A stretch of 64,000 nt of DNA from contig CM045991.1 of NCBI GenBank assembly GCA_025175895.1, positions 90,073,174-90,137,173 on the forward strand, in the 5' to 3' direction. The DNA comes from Wurfbainia villosa (Eukaryota > Streptophyta > Magnoliopsida > Zingiberales > Zingiberaceae). Under the pieces are notes generated by a model that did no database searches, was not told where the DNA came from, and saw only the letters and a program-made list of their open reading frames with translations. This document shows, piece after piece, positions 56,204 through 64,000 of this stretch; position 1 is the stretch's first letter, and each line of letters opens with the position of its first letter. The position numbers and the translations under genes are program-made.

Positions 56204-58105
56204 CTAGGCGACAACAACTTCTACCTCCTTTACGATTTCTCGTATCAGGTAGTACTTGCGCTCTATGTGTTTACTTGCCTTATGAGCTCGTGTTTCCTTC
56301 GAGTTTGCAACTGCACCATTATTATCACAATAAATTGTGATAGTTCTGGGCAAACCAGGAATCACATCCAAGTCCATCAGGAAGTTCCTGAGCCACACAG
56401 CTTCTTTGGCCGCCTCAGAGGCTGCCATATACTCAGCTTCCATGGTGGAGTCCGCCACAAATTTCTACTGAACACTCCTCCATACAATGGCTCCACCTCC
56501 CAAAGTAAACACAAAACCTGAGATAGACTTACTGTTATCCCTATCTGATTGGAAGTCGAAATCCATGTAACCCACAGGGAGTAATTGGTCTGGCCGGTAA
56601 ACTAGCATATAATCCCTAGTCTTTCTCAGGCACTTCAATATATGCTTTACCGCAGTCCAATGTCCCTGTCCTGGATTACTCTGATATCTGCTGACCATGC
56701 CCACGACAAAGCAGATATCTAGTCTCGTATATAGCATCGCATACATGAGGCTTCCTACTACCGAAGCATAAGGAACCGCCTTCATCTCCTCTATCTCCTT
56801 AGATGATCTAGGACACATCTCCTTAGATAAAGGAACTCCATGCCTGAAAGGTAGAAAACCCTTCTTGGAGTTTTGCATGCTAAAACGATCCATAATCTTG
56901 TCTATGTATGAAGCTTGGGATAAGCACAACATCCTTTTCCTACGATCCCTTATAACCTTGATCCCAAGGATGTGTCCCACCTCTCCCAAGTCCTTCATAT
57001 CAAACTGTTTGGACAACCATACCCTTACGCCCGATAACACCTTGATATTGTTGCCAATCACCAAAATGTTATCTACGTATAGTACAAGAAATACCACTAC
57101 GTTTCTGTCACATCTCTTGTATACACAAGACTCATCCGAACTTTGAATAAATCCATAAGACTGGATTACCTCATCAAAGCGGATGTTCCAAGATCTCGAA
57201 GCTTGCTTCAATCCATAAATGGACTGATTAAGCTTACATACAAGATGCTCTTTGCCTTTAGCAATGAATCCCTCTGGTTGCTTCATATAGATGTTCTCCT
57301 CAAGACTTCCATTAAGGAAAGCTGTCTTGACATCCATTTGCCACACCTCATAATCCATATGAGTTGCTATGCATAAGAGAATCCAGATAGACTTAAGTAT
57401 GACTACCGGCGAAAAGGTCTCCTCATAATCGATACCCTCTTTCTAAGTATACCCCTTTGCAACAAGCCTCGCTTTGAAGGTCTCAACCTTCCCATCTATT
57501 TCTCTCTTTCTCTTGTAGATCCACTTGCATCCAATGGTTTTTACACCATCGGGTGGTTCTACTAGCTCCCAGGCCTAATTTGAATCCATAGATTCAATCT
57601 CAGCATTCATTGCACTTTGCCAAGATATTGCATCTTTATCTTGGATTGCCTCTTCATATATCCAGGGATCAGGTTCATGTTCGCCAGGGACCAAATCAGA
57701 AGATTCTCCCAAGAACATGAATCTATCAAGCTGTCTCACAACCCTCCCACTACGACGAGGTATCACCTGTGTATCCTCTGTGACACGCGGTGCAGTGACA
57801 TATGGTATATCCTCTTGTACCGGTGGTACTAAAGAAGTGACTTCCCCTTTTAACTCCTCCAGAATAATTTTACTCTTGGGCTTGTGGCTCATCACATAGT
57901 ATTCCTCTAGAAATCTGGCGTTCGTGCTAACGATCACCCTCTGATCTCTAGGACTATAAAACAATCCACCCTTCGTTCCCCTGGGATAGCCAACGAACAA
58001 GCGTACTTCTGTACGAGGTTCCAACTTACCAACATCTGCCTTCAGCACATGTGCTGGACTCCCCCATATCCGAATATGTCTTAGACTAGGCTTTCGCCAG
58101 TCCAT
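56204..58105 (-). pseudogene. D integrase end - RT - RNase H, one frame with TAG stops
   Basis: One frame runs from 58105 to 56204 and is interrupted only by TAG codons: at 57575 (between DSN and AWELVEPP), near 57445 (YT-stop-KEGIDYEETFSP), at 56465 (RSVQ-stop-KFVADSTMEAEY) and at 56204 (VVVA-stop-IASEDD). Contents: integrase end 57575-58105 (SLRHIRIWGSPAHVL, LFVGYPRGTKGG); RT with QMDVKTAFLNGSLEENIYM, YGLKQASRSW, catalytic LYVDN in place of YVDD (last Asp changed to Asn), KDLGEVGHILGIKVIRDR; RNase H ADSTMEAEYM and YCDNNGAVANSKE. The Asp-to-Asn change would itself inactivate RT. Confidence 0.9.
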
Positions 58106-58788
58106 AACTCTATGGGAGTAGAAAGCACTGATTTAGATGGAACCAAGTTCAGAATGTACACCGTCGTATCTAGAGCATATCCCCAGAACGAATCTGACAA
58201 GTCAGAATAACTCATCATCGATCTAACCATCTCCATAAGAGTCCTATTCCTTCGCTCTGCTACACCATTTTGCTGGGGTGTGCCAGGTACAGTCAATTGG
58301 GATTGAATCCCAGCCTCTGATAAGTAGTTCCTAAACTCTCCCAAGAGGTACTCACCACCACGATCAGATCGTAGTGTCATCCATATCTTTGAATAATCAT
58401 CTATGAAAAAGATGGAATATTCAAGACTACCTTTTGCCTGGATAGTCATAGGACCACACAAATCAGAATGAACCATTTCTAATACATCTTTGGCTCTATA
58501 CCCCTTGGCCTTAAAAGGACTCTTGGTCATCTTACCCTCTAAGCAAGATTCGCAGGTTGGGAGATCCTCCACCACTAATGAACCCAAAGGTCCATCAGCT
58601 ATCAACCTTTGAATTCTTCTTAGGTTAATATGACCAAGCCTAAGATGCCAAAGATATGTTTGGTTCATCTTCGAAGGTTCTTTTCTTTTATTGGAATTAG
58701 AAGATGAGTTATTAACTTCAATTTGCATCGTGGGAGGTTGTGGTTCAAGTGTATACAAATTTCCTATCAATGTACCTGAACAGATATT
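58081..58788 (-). pseudogene. D gag-pre-integrase and integrase core, internally deleted
   Basis: Open frame to 58081: GTLIGNLYTLE, YLWHLRLGHINLRRIQ and CESCLEGKMTKSPF (HHCC finger), VHSDLCGPM (first catalytic Asp), RSDRGGEYL (second) and GVAERRNR (Glu). About 40 residues normally lying between FIDDYS and TLRSDRGG are missing in frame, so the core is shortened between the first two acidic residues. One lost C in GGCG near 58100 shifts the frame into the next pol piece. The N-terminal residues of the ORF beyond 58788 are S2 LTR read-through. Confidence 0.87.
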
Positions 58789-59149
58789 TGTTGGAGATCG
58801 TTTGGAGGCTAAAGGGGGGGTGAATAGCATTTTTCGTTTCTACAAAAGTGATTAGCGGAAGCAAACATAAATAATATATGTAAAAACAAAAACAATGCAA
58901 ACAAATCCTTTACGTGGTTCGGAGATAACGCTCCTACTCCACGGCGATCCTTAAGGTGGATCAACCTGAGCAAATCCACTAAGAAGCTTTCTCTTACAAC
59001 ACAACTCCTCTTCTTTACAAAGAATGAAGATTAAGGCTTAGAGAGAAGAGGAGAGGATTTAATATTACTTAGAAAGCTAGAAAACTCGTGGAGGTTTTGG
59101 AGAAGAATCAGAGAATAAGCATTAACCCCAAAAACCTCCATCAACCCTC

Positions 59150-59157
59150 TTTTTATA
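59150..59157 (-). promoter_or_regulatory. TATA box in S2 LTR
   Basis: Element sense CTCTATAAAAAGAGGG. It lies 34 bp downstream of the first GTCGAC motif in transcription direction. Confidence 0.7.
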
Positions 59158-59190
59158 GAGAGAAGGCTGATTTTCCTGTTGGAGCACGAT

Positions 59191-59345
59191 CAGTCGACTA
59201 CTGGCGTAGTTAACGGCTTCTGAATAGCCGGATTCGTGGGATTCAGAGTCGTTTCATTCAACTACACTTTCATCAGTCGACTGATCCTTCCATCAGTCGA
59301 CTGATGGAGTGATCAGTCGAGTGATCAAAGCCGCAGTCGAGTGAG
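59191..59345 (-). repeat. CAGTCGACTG palindrome cluster upstream of S2 TATA
   Basis: Two perfect 14-bp palindromes ATCAGTCGACTGAT at 59272-59285 and 59292-59305, a related CAGTCGACTA at 59191, and imperfect copies GATCAGTCGAGTGATC at 59311 and GCAGTCGAGTG at 59333. The same core returns at 60438-60467 outside the LTR. A binding-site role is inference. Confidence 0.75.
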
Positions 59346-59963
59346 ACTGCATTCTGTGACGAAGTTAACCTTGATTAGTCGATCGCATCAGATGATCGAT
59401 TGATTGATCAATCGCCGATCGACACAACCAAGATCGATCATCGTGGTTCAAATTAGTCGAGCACGATACTTATCAAATATGACTATTTCATACTTGATTT
59501 CACCCCCTAGACCTAGACTTAACCTTCTAGTTCTTCCTTAAGCCTTGCGCCTTCAGGATCCCTCCGAGTCCGCGACTTGTTCATCCTTCGCGCTTTGCTT
59601 CCAAGAGCTTCCTTCGGTTTTGTCATGTATTGGGTTCTCCTTTGCCAAAGCGTGCTTGGACTTTACGCCACCAAGTCTACATGCTTGGACTTACGCTGCC
59701 AAGACTTGCCTTTGGACTTCCTTTGCCAAAGTTCGTTTGGACTTAATGCCGCCAAGACAACATGCTTGGTCTTATGCCGCCAAACCTTTACCTTGGACTT
59801 TTCTTGCCAAAATCATACTTCGACTTTGCTTTTACCAAGTCTTCATACTTGGATTTCCCTGTCACTTAAACACGTACACAATTAGATCATAATTTGTTGC
59901 CTAACTTAGATGATTATCTAAACATCAAAACATATAAATGCTTGGGGCATTGTTGCACCAACA

Positions 59964-60313
59964 ATCTCCCCCTTTTTGATGTTTGACAATCATTTAAGTT
60001 AGGTCTTTTAAAAGATACACACATAATCATATGATCATATATCCAATTCTAACTTAAACATTTCTTCTCCCCCTTTGACATACATCAAAAAAAGAAGAAA
60101 CCATATATTCCATAGAAGAATTGAAAATATTGAAATCTTGAGCTAAGGTATAGAATTGAAAATTAGCTCCCCCTTAATCCAAGATATAGTTCATGGTGAG
60201 TACCAAAAACATGTGGAGCAAAAGTCTAACAAACAATTTGAAGATTTAAATCCTAACTTTGCACCAACAATGTTCATTTAGTATGAAAAAGATAAAATTG
60301 TGAAACTCCCCCT
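59964..60313 (-). other. S2 polypurine tract with upstream PPT-like copies
   Basis: The functional PPT is 59964-59977 (element sense AAAAAGGGGGAGAT). Similar tracts lie upstream in element sense: AAAGGGGGAGAAG at 60064-60076, AAGGGGGAG at 60167-60175 and AGGGGGAGT at 60305-60313. Repeated PPT-like tracts before the 3' LTR are, as I recall, known for Sireviruses. Confidence 0.7.
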
Positions 60314-61024
60314 AAAACGCCACATTAACCGGTTACACAAGTTGTTTATACCCAATATTATCATGCTAGAGTTTTAGGACATCAAAGATACACTAAATAT
60401 CAGAAAATGGAGCTATTTTTCTGAAAACACAGTGTATCAGTCGACTGGTTTCTGAACCAGTCGACTGCTACGTCTGAAATCCAAAATTCAACCTTTTTAG
60501 TTCAAATTCAGAAATGCGGTAGAAATTCCAGAATTCTCGAAAAATCACGAAAATTTTCGTACACATTTCTGAAATCATACTTTATCAAGGAAAAATATTT
60601 TGAAAAATATATGTTTTCCAGATTTCGAGATTGGTACAAACTTGGAAACTCACAAAAGTTCTAATGTTTTTGCAAACTTTGTATAACTTTTGTGTTTTAC
60701 TTGAAAATTGTTTTTCAAAATATGATAAACATAGTTTAAAATATATTTTATTTGACATTTCCAATCATGTTCTTGAAGCCATATGCACATCAATTGTGTA
60801 TAAGCCTTCCCAATGATTGGTCCAATGAAGGATCAATGTCTCTAGATGACACCTTGGTCCATAGTAATGCATCATAACAAGCATGATGAACCAAGTGCAT
60901 CTTCCTAACATCTCACATGTTGTCTAAGTGGCTCAATACAAAAATCATGGTTTCTTAGGTATTTTGTGAGATGCTTAAAGGTATAAATCCTAGTATTTCT
61001 ATAGGGTCATGCAAACCTATACCT
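60314..61024 (-). other. S2 3' untranslated region
   Basis: No coding frame and no env-like gene. It contains a perfect 13-bp inverted repeat CAGTCGACTGGTT / AACCAGTCGACTG at 60438-60467 with a 4-nt loop. The 61-codon plus-strand ORF at 60631 is AT-rich and judged chance. Confidence 0.7.
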
Positions 61025-62420
61025 TTACTCAACCAAGCACATTCCAAGTTCTCTCCTAAGTGATGAAAATTCTATCTCGGGGAGAGCCTTGGTAAATATG
61101 TCGGCTAGGTTGGACTTGGATTCAATGTAATTGAGCTCAATGTCCCCCTTAGCTACATGGTCTCTAATGAAGTGATGTTTCACTTCAATGTGCTTGGTCC
61201 TAGAGTGATGCACCGGATTTTTGGTCAAATTAATGGTGCTCACATTATCACAAAATACTTTCATGTTGGAGTAAAATAGCTCATAATCTTCTAGGGTATG
61301 TTTCATCCATAGTAGTTGAGCTACACAACCACCCATAGCCACATACTCGGCCTCAGTGGTGGATAAAGCAACACAAGGTTGCTTCCTACTACTCCAACTA
61401 ACTAGGGAGGACCCAAGGAATTGGCATCCCCACTAGTACTCTTCCGATCCAATTTGCAACCGGCATAATCGGAATCGGTGTACCCAATCAAGTCAAAAGA
61501 TCTAGTCCTAGGGTACCATAGTCCTACATTTAGTGTGCCCTTAACATATATTAAAATTCTTTTAACGACAACTAAATGAGATTCTTTAGCACATGATTGA
61601 TACCTAGTACACATACCAACCGCAAATAATATGTCGGGTCTACTAACGGTTAAATACAAGAGGCTACCAATCATGCTCCTATAAAGGGTAAGATCCATTT
61701 GTTTTCCTTCACTATCACTATCTATTTTAGTATTGGTTGCCATTGGAGTTGAAACCACTTTAGCATTTTCCAAACCAAATTTCTTAATCATTTCCTTAGC
61801 ATATTTGGTTTGATAAATGTAAATTCCTTCACTTGTTTGTTTGACTTGTAGTCCTAGGAAGAAGTTCAATTCTCCAACTAGACTCATTTCAAACTCTTTT
61901 TCTATGTTTTTAATAAAGTCTTGAAGGAGTACATCATTTGTTGACCCAAAGATGATGTCATCAACATATACTTGGGCTACAAAGATATCCTTAGATGTTG
62001 ACTTTATAAATAGAGTTTGATCAATACTACCCCTTTTAAAATCCTTAGAAATTAGGAAAGATGATAATCTTTCATACCAAGCCCGGGGAGCTTGTTTCAA
62101 ACCATACAAAGCTTTCCTAAGCTTGTATACATGGTTTGGGTAGTCCATATTTTCAAACCCGGGAGGTTGTTCTACATACACCTCTTTCTTAATAAACCCA
62201 TTTAGGAATGCCGATTTGACATCCATTTGATGGAGTTTGAAACCCATATAGGAGGCATATGCTAAAAGTATTCTAATGGACTCTAACCTAGCAACCGGGG
62301 CATATGTTTCATCATAATCAAGTCCTTCAACTTGATTAAAACCCCTTGCAACTAATCGTGCTTTATTTCTAGTGATATTCCCTTGGTCATCTAGTTTGTT
62401 CCTAAAGACCCATCTTGTAG
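61025..62420 (-). pseudogene. S2 RT - RNase H, nearly intact
   Basis: Open from about 62420 to 61402 after one frameshift from integrase: WVFRNKLDDQGN, RNKARLVARGFNQVEGLDYDE, QMDVKSAFLNGFIKKEVYVE, YGLKQAPRAWYERL, catalytic VYVDDIIFG, FFLGLQVKQTSEGIYIYQ and DYAGCKLDRKSTSG. One further frameshift near 61425 then leads to RNase H at 61025-61342 with MGGCVAQLLWMKHTLED, VFCDN and NLADIFTKALPEIEF. All expected catalytic residues of RT are present. Only two shifts in about 3 kb of pol make this the youngest-looking copy in the window. Confidence 0.92.
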
Positions 62421-64000
62421 TAACAATGGTGTTTTCACTTGGTCTAGAACTAACTCCACATGACTCCTTTCAAATTGAGCCAATTCATCTTGCATTGCTA
62501 AGATCCAATCCGGATCAAGTAATGCATCTTTAATTGTTTTGGGCTCAATTTGAGAAATTAGAGCTATATGACTAGTAGGATCCCTATGGAATGACCTAGT
62601 CCTAACTCCTTGAGATAATTCACCCACAATTTGATCTAAGGGGTGACTTTGATGAACTCTTATGGTTCTAGGAGGTGTATTAATTTGATTTTGATCATGA
62701 TCAACCTCAATCCTATGCTCATCATCGGAATCATCCCTTACTCCCCCTTGATCCAATCCTCCCCCTTGATCATTACCCCCTAAGGTTAAATCTTGCAATT
62801 GTTGGGTAATTTCTTGATTTTCATTATTAATATCATCATCAATAGGGGATTTCCTAGGGTAAGTATTGGAAGCTTCATCAAATTGGACATTTGAAGATTC
62901 TTCAATCTTTTGAGTCCTTTTATTGTACACTCTATACCCTACACTAGTGGATGAGTATCCAACTAGGATTCCCTCATCCGCTTTGGACTCAAACTTACCT
63001 AGGTTGTCTTTGGTATTTAAAATATAAACTTTACATCCAAAGACCTTAAAATAATGAATTGTTGGAATTGTACCATTCCACAATTCAAATGGAGTTTTTT
63101 CTAAAAACCTATGAATCAATACCCTATTTTGGATATAGCAAGCGGTATTAACCGCTTCTGCCCACAAGTAGCTAGGTAAGGAGTATGCATTAAGCATTAT
63201 CCTAGCCGCTTCTTGTAGAGCATGATTTTTCCTTTCCATAACCCCATTTTGTTGAGGTGTTCTAGGACAAGAAAATTCATGCTTGTACCCTTGTTCTAAG
63301 CAAAAAGTTGAAAAGTTAGAATTCTCAAACTCTCCACCATGATCACTACGGATCCGGTTGATTTTGAGTTTTCTTTCATTTTCTACTCTTTTGCTAAATT
63401 CTATGATTATTCCTAAGGTTTCATCTTTATTTTTCAAGAAAAATACCCAAGTAAACCTAGAAAAATCATCTACTATTACCAAGCAATATTTACTACCAAT
63501 CATAGAGGGGGTACTATGACAATCAAATAAATCCATATGTAATAATTCTAATGGTAAAGCGGTACTAAGTAAATTTTTACCTTTGTGTGATGTTTTTGAT
63601 TGCTTCCCTTCTTGGCATGCATCACACATTTTGTCCTTGAGAAATTTGACTTTAGGCAATCCTTTGACTAGCTTCAATTTCGCTATTTTGGCTATATTCT
63701 TCATATTTATGTGTCCTAACCTCCTATGCCAAAGCCAACTTTCTTCCTCTTTTGCAATAAGACACTTAGTGGAAGCATTAGTAGCATAGGATAAATCAAC
63801 ATAATAAATATTTGATTTCCTAAAACCTACTAACATGCAATCATTTATAGTTTTGTGTCTTATAAAACATTTTGATGAATCAAATTTAACATCAAAGTTT
63901 GCATCATATAGTTGGCTTACGCTAAGTAAATTAAATTTCATATTTTTAACTAATAGCACTTTATGAATGACAAGATTGGGGGATACCTCAATTGTGCCCT
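62391..64000 (-). CDS. S2 gag-pre-integrase and integrase, open to window edge (partial)
   Basis: The frame is open from the window edge (reading GTIEVSPNLVIHKV before the first listed codon at 63959) to the stop at 62391, so more than 530 codons of one polyprotein. Gag-pre-integrase: LLSVSQLYDANFDVKF. Finger: WLWHRRLGHINMKN and CDACQEGKQS. Core: LHMDLFDCHS (first Asp), INRIRSDHGGEFENS (second), QQNGVMERKNHALQ (Glu): a full D,D35E set. The C-terminal part has FGCKVYILNTKDNLGKFE, VGYSSTSVGYRVYN and an acidic linker, then HPLDQIVGELSQGVRTRS and ISQIEPKTIKDALLD. The last residues after FERSHVE are out of frame because of a small indel near 62430; the true protein would continue into RT. Confidence 0.93.
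   Translation of the reverse strand, partial: GTIEVSPNLVIHKVLLVKNMKFNLLSVSQLYDANFDVKFDSSKCFIRHKTINDCMLVGFRKSNIYYVDLSYATNASTKCLIAKEEESWLWHRRLGHINMKNIAKIAKLKLVKGLPKVKFLKDKMCDACQEGKQSKTSHKGKNLLSTALPLELLHMDLFDCHSTPSMIGSKYCLVIVDDFSRFTWVFFLKNKDETLGIIIEFSKRVENERKLKINRIRSDHGGEFENSNFSTFCLEQGYKHEFSCPRTPQQNGVMERKNHALQEAARIMLNAYSLPSYLWAEAVNTACYIQNRVLIHRFLEKTPFELWNGTIPTIHYFKVFGCKVYILNTKDNLGKFESKADEGILVGYSSTSVGYRVYNKRTQKIEESSNVQFDEASNTYPRKSPIDDDINNENQEITQQLQDLTLGGNDQGGGLDQGGVRDDSDDEHRIEVDHDQNQINTPPRTIRVHQSHPLDQIVGELSQGVRTRSFHRDPTSHIALISQIEPKTIKDALLDPDWILAMQDELAQFERSHVELVLDQVKTPLLLQDGSLGTN

Larger units (their letters stand above)
54218..58788 (-). mobile_element. Ty1/copia element D, 3' half, split by S2
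   Basis: Minus-strand element: 3' LTR about 54218-56065, PPT, then RNase H, RT, integrase and gag-pre-integrase up to 58788, where the S2 LTR begins. The 5' part (gag, 5' LTR) must lie beyond the right edge, past S2. Lineage not fixed; RNase H style (ADSTMEAEYMAASEAAKEAV, YCDNNGAVANSKE) is Tork/Angela-like. Confidence 0.85.
58789..59963 (-). repeat. S2 3' LTR
   Basis: 1,175 bp, TGTTGGAGATCG to GCACCAACA on the plus strand. The C-run (GGGGGGG at about 58815) followed by TGAATAGC matches the S1 LTR end style. TATA box at 59150 and a cluster of GTCGAC palindromes at 59191-59340. The right third (59540-59880) is CTTGG/CCAAG-rich with repeated GCCGCCAAG-type units. Confidence 0.9.
58789..64000 (-). 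mobile_element. Sirevirus-type Ty1/copia element S2, partial and well preserved
   Basis: Minus-strand element that runs off the right edge: 3' LTR 58789-59963, PPT, 3' untranslated region, RNase H, RT, integrase. It is inserted in the gag-pre-integrase domain of D. The five bases before the LTR are ATATT (58784-58788); the matching duplication would be outside the window. Same lineage as S1 but a different family. Confidence 0.92.

Noticed and set aside
56204..58105. Stop-codon recoding or amber readthrough in D
   Set aside because: The RT also has YVDN for YVDD, an integrase deletion and a frameshift, so the element is dead; methylation-driven C-to-T change explains the TAGs more simply.

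Overview
This 64 kb window is plant repeat DNA. The organism is a flowering plant, most likely a monocot with a repeat-rich genome: Sirevirus-type, Tork/Angela-like Ty1/copia and Tekay-type chromovirus LTR retrotransposons are stacked with a hAT transposon. The species cannot be fixed from the sequence. I found no host protein gene, rRNA, tRNA gene or CRISPR array. Every coding stretch I recognise is transposon gag, pol or transposase, nearly all broken.

Layout. 1-372 is the end of a copia LTR (family T). 373-3355 is a decayed hAT transposon. Both sit in the 5' LTR of one Ty3/gypsy chromovirus, the host element, which spans 3356-53770 on the + strand. The host carries three independent copia insertions, each flanked by an exact 5-bp target duplication. 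S1 is a Sirevirus at 5993-14878 (ATTAT). C1 is on the minus strand at 15448-39561 (GTTGG) and splits the host reverse transcriptase. C2 is on the + strand at 41547-50262 (ATTTG), just after the host integrase and chromodomain remnant. C1 itself contains a tandem array of family T at 19847-35798 with the order LTR-internal-LTR-internal-LTR. The host 3' LTR is 50297-53770.

To the right, 53771-54217 is about 450 bp I cannot assign. Then comes a minus-strand copia (D, from about 54218), split at 58788 by a second Sirevirus (S2, minus strand, 58789 to beyond the window end). S2 is the best preserved element: its gag-pre-integrase/integrase frame is open for more than 1.6 kb to the window edge.

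How the parts work together: each retroelement shows the expected order of LTR, tRNA primer site, leader, gag, protease, integrase, RT, RNase H (copia) or RT before integrase (gypsy), polypurine tract and LTR. The nesting gives a relative order of insertion: host first; then S1, C1 and C2; then T inside C1. S2 is younger than D.

Non-coding signals of interest are repeated hairpins in T leaders, a cluster of perfect inverted repeats in the C1 leader, palindromes just upstream of the S2 TATA box, a 41-bp hairpin repeat in the host LTR, and four in-frame TAG stops in D. The copia copies differ from one another by many short indels, while the host LTR pair differs by substitutions only, so some copia frameshifts may be assembly errors. 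Alignments, counts and boundaries were done by eye.
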